Assembly (NCBI GenBank): GCA_902766475.1
Contig: CACXDQ010000239.1
Location: 1-5,531, forward strand
Length of the DNA stretch: 5,531 bases
Source: an uncultured Eubacteriales bacterium
GTDB taxonomy: Bacteria; Bacillota; Clostridia; Christensenellales; Borkfalkiaceae
Reading direction: 5' to 3'
Of the stretch, positions 1 to 5,531 are shown one piece after another; within the stretch, counting starts at the first letter, position 1; every line of letters begins with the position of its first letter. The position numbers and the translations under genes were made by a program. Below the pieces are notes generated by a model. The model was given only the letters and a program-made list of their open reading frames with translations. It searched no databases and was not told the origin of the DNA.

Positions 1-1
1 C

Positions 2-430
2 ATAACGACGGATATTATCGTAGGTTTTCCGACAGAAACAGAGGAAGATTTTTCCGAAACGCTTTCGCTTTGCAAAGAAGTTGAGTTTGACGGGGCGTTT
101 ACCTTTGTATATTCGCCGAGAGAGGGTACTAAGGCAGCGATAATGGACGGGCAGATCCCCGACGATATAAAAAAAGATCGCATCATGCGGCTTATCGACT
201 ATCAAAATGAACTTAACAGACAAAAATCAAGAGAGTATATCGGCAAAACGGTAGAAATACTCGTTGAAGATCACGATGAAAAGAGAAACAAATATCTCGG
301 TCGGGACGAGTACGGCAGAATGGCATATTTCGATTATCCCCACAATATCGTAGGTCAATTCGTTCAAGTTAAAATAACGGATACCGGCGGAATGTCGCTC
401 TTTGGAGAAATAATTAAAACGGAGTTATAG
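2..430 (+). CDS. miaB: MiaB, tRNA-2-methylthio-N6-dimethylallyladenosine synthase (3' part only)
   Basis: This is the last 142 residues of a radical-SAM methylthiotransferase whose 5' end lies outside the window; the frame is open from base 2, and family members are usually about 440 residues. The enzyme converts i6A37 to ms2i6A37 in tRNAs reading UNN codons, using two iron-sulfur clusters and S-adenosylmethionine; the cluster-binding cysteines would be upstream and are not seen. Visible are the end of the radical-SAM barrel (TTDIIVGFPTETEEDF) and the FTFVYSPREGTKAA segment, which fits MiaB better than the relatives MtaB or RimO. A C-terminal TRAM RNA-binding domain follows, from about YIGKTVEILVE to SLFGEII. 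The stop TAG is 4 bases before the mutS start, so the two are almost certainly cotranscribed. An internal ATG at 143 is only an internal Met of this gene. Family assignment is strong; MiaB rather than a close paralogue is supported by motif and by miaA downstream. Confidence 0.95.
   Translation: MTTDIIVGFPTETEEDFSETLSLCKEVEFDGAFTFVYSPREGTKAAIMDGQIPDDIKKDRIMRLIDYQNELNRQKSREYIGKTVEILVEDHDEKRNKYLGRDEYGRMAYFDYPHNIVGQFVQVKITDTGGMSLFGEIIKTEL
421..424 (+). promoter_or_regulatory. Ribosome binding site of mutS
   Basis: GGAG lies inside the last codons of miaB, 10 bases before the mutS ATG at 435. The spacing is slightly long but usable. It supports 435 as the start rather than the in-frame ATGs at 450 and 453. 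The AGGA at 429-432 is only 2 bases from the ATG and is too close to be the main site. Confidence 0.6.
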
Positions 431-434
431 GATC

Positions 435-3035
435 ATGGAATATTCACCGATGATGAGCCACTATATTGAATTAAAAGAAAAATATAGTGATTGTATAATC
501 TTTTACAGATTGGGCGATTTTTACGAAATGTTTTTCGATGACGCCGTAAAAGCGTCAAAGATACTGGATCTCGTATTGACGGGAAGAGATTGCGGAAATA
601 ATCAAAAGGCGCCTATGTGCGGCGTGCCGTACCACGCTGTTGATTTTTATATTTCAAAACTTGTCGAAGCGGGAGAAAAAGTAGCTATTTGCGAACAACT
701 CGAAGATCCTAAACCGGGCAAACTTGTACAAAGAGATATAGTCAGAATAGTTACAGCAGGGACGGTTACCGATGACGAAACGCTCGACGGCACGAAAAAC
801 AATTATATTTGCAGCGTTTACGTCAGTAAAAGCAGTTGCGCTTATGCGTGGTGCGATATAACTACGGGTGAGTTTTATACTAAGACGTGCAAGACAGACG
901 ACAAGATAAACGAATTGATGGACGATCTGACGAGGACGGCACCGGCTGAGATAATAGGAAATTCGGCGGCATACGATACATGCAACAATCTCCCCGTCGT
1001 ACTTCATGGAATTTTGCCGAAATTCAATATGTATAGCGACTATGCGTTTAATACAATTTCCGCTGAAAAGATTTTGAAAGAGCATTTTTCCGTTTCATCG
1101 CTTTCTCTATTCGGAATAGACGAATATCCCGAAATGATCTCGGCTTGCGGTGCGCTTATCGCCTATTTAAAGGAAACGCAGAAACATGCGCTTATCAATA
1201 TCAATAAGATAAAGATAGAGGAGAGAAACGATCACCTTATTTTAGATTCAAACACTATAAGAAATCTTGAAATTTTAAGGGGTTCGAGAGACGGGAAAAA
1301 ATACGGCTCGCTGCTTTGGCTTTTGGATAAGACAAATACCGTTATGGGGGCGAGGACGCTTGCGAAAGAAATCGTTTCTCCGCTTAAAAGTATAGATGAT
1401 ATAAATTACAGATTAGACGGCGTTGAAGAACTCTTTTCCAACCCCGTTTTAAGAGGAGGGATAGAAGAACAACTCGATTCCATAAGAGATATAGAGAGAA
1501 TTTCCGGGAAAATATCAAACGGAAACATCATGCCGAAAGACTGTATCGAGCTTGCAAAATCACTCGGCGTTATCCCGAATTTAAAGATGATCCTATTCGG
1601 CGTAAAATCTAAAATACTTTCGGATATTAACGATAATATCGCTGATTTTTCGGAAATTTACAAATTGCTTACGTCGGCTATCAATACCGAGCCTCCCGCA
1701 ACGCTGAAAGACGGCGGTTATATAAACCCTCAGTTTAACGAAGAGCTTGACAGACTCATAAAAATCAAGAAAAACAGCAGTAATGCTATTACCGATCTTG
1801 AAAACAAAGAAAAAGAAAATACGGGCATAAAAACACTGAAAATTCGTCATAACAAAGTTTTCGGTTATTACATAGAGGTAACAAATTCGTTTAAAGATCA
1901 AGTACCTTATAACTATATAAGAAAACAGACGCTTGTCGGCGGAGAAAGATTTATTACGGAAGAACTGAAAAAGATCGAAGAGGACATTTTAACTTGTGAA
2001 GAGAGGTCTTTGAAACTCGAAGAGGAAATATACGATAGAATAAAGAAAATTTTATCGGATAACATCCCCTTGTTGCAACAAGCTTCAACGGCTATAGGTT
2101 ATCTGGATATGCTTTCATCGTTCGCATTTGTTTCTAAAAAATACAACTATACAAGACCGGAGATCGTGGAAAGCGGCTTGCCTCTCAATATCGTAGGCGG
2201 CAGACACCCGGTTATCGAGGCGGTTTCCAAGGAACAATTCATTGCAAACGACACACTTTTAGATAACGACGAAAACCGCCTGATGATAATCACAGGGCCA
2301 AATATGGCGGGTAAAAGCACATATATGAGGCAAACAGCACTTATAACAATGATGGCGCATATCGGTTGTTTTATACCGGCAAAATCGGCTGAAATACCTA
2401 TCACTGACCGAATTTTCACAAGGGTTGGCGCAAGCGATAACCTCATTTTCGACCAAAGTACTTTTATGGTGGAAATGACCGAAGTCGCCTCGATAATCAT
2501 GAATGCAACAAAAGACAGCCTACTCATTTTAGATGAGGTAGGGCGAGGCACAAGCACTTACGACGGACTTAGTATCGCTTGGTCGGTCGTGGAATATCTC
2601 GCAAACAACGTAAAGGCTAAGACGTTATTCGCAACGCATTATCACGAACTTTCGGAGCTTGAAGGCGTTATTGACGGCGTTAAAAACTATAAGGTTACCG
2701 TAAAGGAAATAAACGGCTCTATCGTGTTTTTAAGGCGAATTATGAGAGGCAGTGCAAACAGAAGTTTCGGTATCGAAGTTGCGGCAATAGCCGGCATTCC
2801 GAACGCCGTAACGGCAAGAGCGAAGAAAATTTTAAAGAAATTAGAGAAAAACGATTTGGCAAAGCAATATAATGCGGGCGAATCGACCGAAGAGATAGAG
2901 GAAGATTACAGCGAAGAGCAGGTATATCATATTTCCGAAGTCGAAGAGATAATATCAAAGACGGATATAAACACGCTTACGCCGATCGACGCATTGAAGC
3001 TTCTTGCAGAATTAAAAGGAAAGGTGAATAACTGA
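435..3035 (+). CDS. mutS: DNA mismatch repair protein MutS (MutS1)
   Basis: This 866-residue protein recognises base mismatches and small loops as a dimer sliding clamp, then recruits MutL in an ATP-dependent way. Length matches the family (about 850-870). The N-terminal mismatch-binding domain holds the Phe-x-Glu motif in GDFYEMF (F29, E31), which marks MutS1 and excludes MutS2. The connector, core/lever and clamp regions follow; the clamp segment NKVFGYYIEVT starts near residue 473. The ATPase domain has Walker A GPNMAGKST (621-629, K627), the signature-like loop QSTFMVEM (674-681), Walker B LLILDEVGRGTSTYDG (D700, E701) and ATHYHE (H735). The dimerising helix-turn-helix region SANRSFGIEVAAIAG begins near 773, and the tail ends in the usual TPIDALKLLAELK. 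The start is chosen from the SD site and because MEYSPMMSHY aligns with the normal family N-terminus. Position 673, usually Gly, is Asp, and the C-terminal clamp-binding motif is unclear. Its stop overlaps the mutL start by one base. No break or frameshift is seen. Confidence 0.98.
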   Translation: MEYSPMMSHYIELKEKYSDCIIFYRLGDFYEMFFDDAVKASKILDLVLTGRDCGNNQKAPMCGVPYHAVDFYISKLVEAGEKVAICEQLEDPKPGKLVQRDIVRIVTAGTVTDDETLDGTKNNYICSVYVSKSSCAYAWCDITTGEFYTKTCKTDDKINELMDDLTRTAPAEIIGNSAAYDTCNNLPVVLHGILPKFNMYSDYAFNTISAEKILKEHFSVSSLSLFGIDEYPEMISACGALIAYLKETQKHALININKIKIEERNDHLILDSNTIRNLEILRGSRDGKKYGSLLWLLDKTNTVMGARTLAKEIVSPLKSIDDINYRLDGVEELFSNPVLRGGIEEQLDSIRDIERISGKISNGNIMPKDCIELAKSLGVIPNLKMILFGVKSKILSDINDNIADFSEIYKLLTSAINTEPPATLKDGGYINPQFNEELDRLIKIKKNSSNAITDLENKEKENTGIKTLKIRHNKVFGYYIEVTNSFKDQVPYNYIRKQTLVGGERFITEELKKIEEDILTCEERSLKLEEEIYDRIKKILSDNIPLLQQASTAIGYLDMLSSFAFVSKKYNYTRPEIVESGLPLNIVGGRHPVIEAVSKEQFIANDTLLDNDENRLMIITGPNMAGKSTYMRQTALITMMAHIGCFIPAKSAEIPITDRIFTRVGASDNLIFDQSTFMVEMTEVASIIMNATKDSLLILDEVGRGTSTYDGLSIAWSVVEYLANNVKAKTLFATHYHELSELEGVIDGVKNYKVTVKEINGSIVFLRRIMRGSANRSFGIEVAAIAGIPNAVTARAKKILKKLEKNDLAKQYNAGESTEEIEEDYSEEQVYHISEVEEIISKTDINTLTPIDALKLLAELKGKVNN
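3014..3027 (+). promoter_or_regulatory. Ribosome binding site of mutL, within the end of mutS
   Basis: AAAAGGA followed by AAGGTGA gives two overlapping matches to the anti-SD; the GGTGA part ends 7 bases before the ATG at 3035. With the TGATG stop-start overlap it supports translational coupling of mutS and mutL and fixes the mutL start. Confidence 0.65.
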
Positions 3036-5143
3036 TGGGAAAAATTAACATATTGGATAAGAAAATTTACAATAGAATAGCCGCCGGAGAAGTTGTGGAA
3101 AGACCGTATTCCGTCGTGAAAGAATTGATAGAAAACTCTATCGACGCCGGTGCGACAGACATAACGGTAAATATTTATAACGGCGGAAAAGACCTTATTC
3201 AGGTCATAGATAACGGCTCCGGCATTGCAGAGGACGATTTGCCGAAAGCCTTTTTACCTCACGCAACGAGCAAAATAAAAAATGTTGAAGATCTCGATTC
3301 TATCGAAACGCTCGGTTTCAGAGGCGAGGCTTTGGCGTCGATCGCCGCAGTTTCAAAAACCGTTGTTGTTTCAAGAACGGCTGACGACGATTTCGGCCAC
3401 AGAATAGTTGTTGAAGGCGGAGAAATAGGCGACGTTGAAGCTTATGCCGCAGAGAAGGGAACTTGTATTTCGGTTGAAAGTCTTTTCTATAATACTCCGG
3501 CAAGGGCTAAATTTTTAAAGCCCAACAAATCTGAAGAAACGGACATAAGCAATATAATTTGCCGATTGATGCTTGCAAATCCGTCTTGCTCTATTAAGCT
3601 CAATAAAGACGGCAATCTCGTAAAGCAGACTTTCGGCGGTGGCATCGAAGAAGCTATAATGCAAGTTTACGATTTCAACACCGTAAAGAGCTGTTGCCAC
3701 ATAGATAATTATAAGAATGGGCTTCACATATTCGGCTATATCGGTAAAGATCAGTTCACGAAGCCCAACAAAACGTACCAAACGCTTATTTTAAACGGCC
3801 GTTATATTTCAAATTCAACCATTCATGCGGCAATATCCAACGCATACGTTCCCTATCTCATGAAGAGAAGGTATCCTTTTTACGTCTTATATATCGAAAT
3901 AAATCCCGAATTTGTCGACGTAAACGTCCACCCGAATAAATCTGACGTAAGGTTTACGGATAATCAGACGATCTACGGAACTTTTTATTCAATAGTAAGC
4001 GTTGCGCTCGATCAGTCGAGAGAAATACCGGATATAATCGACCCGAAAATCGAAATGCAAGAATCAAGCAAAGACGAAGAAGTTATCGAGCCGAAAAGCG
4101 ACGTTAAAAAAACAGATGAACAAGATAACTCTCTGTTTGACACAATGAAAGATTTTGCCACTCTTGACGATAACTCCGAACAAACGAAAACCGAAGAACC
4201 CGAATTTGAAAAACACGTTGAGCCGATAACGAGGTCTATGCCCGTATCCAATATGTTCAAGAAAAGGAGCAAAGCGGATACATATGATTTTGACAAGGGA
4301 AATAAAGATAAACCGGATGAGTTTTCTCCAAGTATAAGCAGAGAGCAGAGTATAATTACGTTTGACAATTTTTTTGATTTCACCGACGTAGACAGAATGG
4401 CTATGGCAAAAGAGCCGGACGGAGAAGAACGTGATTTTACTCGTAATTTTACCGCAACAGTAGACGATATCTTTGCTGAAAATAAGAAATATATCGAAGA
4501 GATAGAAAGGAAGCAGAAAAAAAATATTCAGCCTGAATTTATGTTTCAGTCTAAAATGCAGATCGATTCGGAATTCAGGGTAGTCGGGCAGATCTTCAAA
4601 ACATATCTCGTTTTGGAAAGAGAGGACGAAATATATCTCGTTGATCAGCACGCAGCGCACGAAAGGCTGAAATACAATAAATTTATGGATCAGTATCATA
4701 GCGACCATATTATGGACTATCAATATCTTGCCGCACCGTATGAAATGAGGCTTAACGATGTAGAGGCTGACTATATGCGTCTTAGAATGGACGATATAAG
4801 AAAGCTGGGAATTTGCGTTTGCGACAGCGATGATCCGAATTATTTCACGATACACACTCTTCCCGCCCTCGCATTCAATATCGATATTAAATCGTTCTTC
4901 GACGACATATTTGCCAATATGGATAAAAGTAAAGACGAAATGCCGGAAGTATTCCGTGATAAGCTCGCTATGAAAGCTTGTAAAATAGCGATAAAGAGCG
5001 GTAAAAGCCTTACGTTAGACGAAATTAACGTTTTGCTCGACGAGCTTAAATACGATCTTACGCTCCGCTGTCCGCACGGCAGACCTATCGCCGTAAAAAT
5101 ATCGAGAACGGAAATGGATAAATGGTTCAAGAGAATTGTTTAA
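3035..5143 (+). CDS. mutL: DNA mismatch repair protein MutL with endonuclease-type C-terminal domain
   Basis: This 702-residue protein links MutS to downstream repair and is expected to nick the error-containing strand itself, as in bacteria lacking MutH. The N-terminal GHKL ATPase (about 1-330) shows ELIENSIDAGA (E33 catalytic, N34), DNGSGI (59-64), HATSKI (76-81), TLGFRGEALASI (92-103), NGR (254-256) and VNVHPNKSDVRF with K302. A long, acidic, low-complexity linker runs from about 330 to 505 and explains why the protein is longer than the B. subtilis homologue (about 630). The C-terminal dimerisation and endonuclease domain starts near FRVVGQIF (514) and carries DQHAAHE (D537, H539, E543), ACKIAIK (648-654) and CPHGRP (679-684), whose Cys and His are metal ligands in the family. 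It ends with the typical FKRIV. The last Glu of DQHA(X)2E(X)4E is Asn548, and the clamp-binding position reads QYLAAP. The gene overlaps mutS by 1 base and miaA by 22 bases. Confidence 0.97.
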   Translation: MGKINILDKKIYNRIAAGEVVERPYSVVKELIENSIDAGATDITVNIYNGGKDLIQVIDNGSGIAEDDLPKAFLPHATSKIKNVEDLDSIETLGFRGEALASIAAVSKTVVVSRTADDDFGHRIVVEGGEIGDVEAYAAEKGTCISVESLFYNTPARAKFLKPNKSEETDISNIICRLMLANPSCSIKLNKDGNLVKQTFGGGIEEAIMQVYDFNTVKSCCHIDNYKNGLHIFGYIGKDQFTKPNKTYQTLILNGRYISNSTIHAAISNAYVPYLMKRRYPFYVLYIEINPEFVDVNVHPNKSDVRFTDNQTIYGTFYSIVSVALDQSREIPDIIDPKIEMQESSKDEEVIEPKSDVKKTDEQDNSLFDTMKDFATLDDNSEQTKTEEPEFEKHVEPITRSMPVSNMFKKRSKADTYDFDKGNKDKPDEFSPSISREQSIITFDNFFDFTDVDRMAMAKEPDGEERDFTRNFTATVDDIFAENKKYIEEIERKQKKNIQPEFMFQSKMQIDSEFRVVGQIFKTYLVLEREDEIYLVDQHAAHERLKYNKFMDQYHSDHIMDYQYLAAPYEMRLNDVEADYMRLRMDDIRKLGICVCDSDDPNYFTIHTLPALAFNIDIKSFFDDIFANMDKSKDEMPEVFRDKLAMKACKIAIKSGKSLTLDEINVLLDELKYDLTLRCPHGRPIAVKISRTEMDKWFKRIV
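4517..4524 (+). repeat. A8 homopolymer inside mutL
   Basis: Eight adenines encode K495-K496 and the start of N497 at the end of the MutL linker, just before the endonuclease domain. Loss of one A brings a TAG at 4581-4583 into frame; gain of one A brings a TGA at 4534-4536 into frame. Either would leave the ATPase domain without the dimerisation and nuclease domain. A7 (4106-4112) and T7 (4369-4375) runs lie in the same linker. Confidence 0.9.
5122..5143 (+). other. mutL-miaA coding overlap (22 bases)
   Basis: The miaA ATG at 5122 lies inside the last codons of mutL in a different frame and directly follows an in-frame TAA (5119-5121). No earlier start is therefore possible, and no other start codon occurs before the P-loop. 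The upstream SD is weak (CGGA, 9 bases before the ATG), which suggests miaA relies on translational coupling to mutL. Confidence 0.8.
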
Positions 5144-5531
5144 AAAAAATCGTCGTCGTATGCGGACCTACAGGCTCGGGCAAAACCGCAACAGCCGTAA
5201 ACTTAGCAAAACAATTTGACGGCGAGGTCATTTCGGCAGATTCCGTCGCAATTTATAAGTATCTCGATATTGGCTCGGCAAAGCCTTCGAAAGAGGAGAT
5301 GAACGGAATTCCTCATCATATGATAGACATTATATCTCCGTTCGACTCTTATTCCGTTTCCGATTATGAAAATGAAGCGACAAAATCTCTTACCGATATA
5401 CTCGGGCGAGGAAAACTTCCCATAATATGCGGCGGCACCGGCTTTTATATCAATTCTTTACTTTATAAATTAAGTTACGGTAAACATTCGGCAAACCATG
5501 AAGTCCGAGAAAAGTATGAAACGATTTTAAA
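5122..5531 (+). CDS. miaA: MiaA, tRNA dimethylallyltransferase (5' part only)
   Basis: The first 136 codons of the enzyme that transfers a dimethylallyl group from DMAPP to A37 of tRNAs, giving i6A37, the substrate of MiaB encoded at the other end of this window. The frame stays open to the window edge; the full family protein is about 300-320 residues, so more than half is missing. Visible are the P-loop GPTGSGKT (15-22, K21), the SADSVAIYKYLDIGSAKP segment with the catalytic Asp at D40, GIPHHMID (62-69), SYSVSDY (76-82), and GGTGFYINSLL (104-114), all in the family order. The usual DSxQ glutamine is replaced by Ala43; E. coli also lacks Gln there, so this is not a sign of loss. The P-loop has Gly where Ala is more common. 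The start is fixed by the TAA just upstream. The gene begins inside mutL, and hfq often follows in this operon type, though that is outside the window. Confidence 0.95.
   Translation, partial: MVQENCLKKIVVVCGPTGSGKTATAVNLAKQFDGEVISADSVAIYKYLDIGSAKPSKEEMNGIPHHMIDIISPFDSYSVSDYENEATKSLTDILGRGKLPIICGGTGFYINSLLYKLSYGKHSANHEVREKYETIL
5142..5149 (+). repeat. A8 homopolymer spanning the mutL stop and early miaA codons
   Basis: The run starts in the mutL stop codon TAA and forms part of miaA codons 7-10 (TTA AAA AAA ATC). Changing its length leaves the mutL stop intact but shifts the miaA frame: one A fewer leads to TAA at 5198-5200, one A more to TGA at 5217-5219. Confidence 0.9.

Noticed and set aside
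143..430. A separate 95-residue small gene
   Set aside because: The same frame is open back to base 2 and encodes MiaB sequence before this Met, so it is the C-terminal part of miaB.
654..1085. Minus-strand open frame opposite mutS (others at 1593-1901 and 2147-2557)
   Set aside because: All are shadows of conserved mutS coding sequence, with no recognisable protein features.
435..3035. MutS2 instead of MutS1
   Set aside because: The Phe-x-Glu mismatch-binding motif is present and no Smr domain follows the ATPase.
4520..4525. Programmed -1 frameshift at A AAA AAT in mutL
   Set aside because: The -1 frame reaches a stop within a few codons and no downstream stem or pseudoknot was evident by eye; at most it would give a truncated protein.
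4064..4855. A 263-codon open frame on the minus strand opposite mutL
   Set aside because: It lies wholly inside mutL, whose motifs are clear. Its translation is rich in Phe, Ile and Cys with no recognisable domain, which is what the mirror of an acidic AT-rich linker gives.
5139..5150. Terminator after mutL at the poly-A run
   Set aside because: There is no GC-rich stem before it, the run is A rather than T on the coding strand, and miaA is already being read through it.

Overview
The window is a continuous stretch of one plus-strand operon: the 3' end of miaB, complete mutS, complete mutL, and the 5' part of miaA. All four genes run left to right with almost no space between them. There is a 4-base gap between miaB and mutS, a 1-base overlap (TGATG) between mutS and mutL, and a 22-base overlap between mutL and miaA. 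No internal terminator, RNA gene, mobile element or CRISPR repeat is visible, and no stretch longer than a few bases is without a gene.

The order miaB-mutS-mutL-miaA is typical of Clostridia and related Firmicutes. The AT-rich composition, frequent AGA and ATA codons, purine-rich Shine-Dalgarno sites and Firmicute-like protein sequences fit that. I suggest an uncultured or little-studied member of the Clostridia, but the genus cannot be read from this sequence.

mutS and mutL encode the core of methyl-directed-independent mismatch repair. MutS binds the mismatch, MutL is recruited and, as in organisms without MutH, carries its own metal-dependent endonuclease site (DQHAxxE, ACK and CPHGRP elements). 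miaA and miaB encode consecutive steps of tRNA A37 modification: MiaA adds the isopentenyl group (i6A37) and MiaB adds the methylthio group (ms2i6A37). The operon therefore joins replication-error repair with a decoding-fidelity modification.

This is an ordinary housekeeping region and I see no undescribed system. The points worth a second look are small: an Asn in place of the last Glu of the MutL endonuclease motif, weak beta-clamp binding motifs at the expected places in MutL and MutS with a possible substitute in the MutL linker, an Asp at the glycine of the MutS signature loop, and two A8 tracts, one inside mutL and one in the first codons of miaA.
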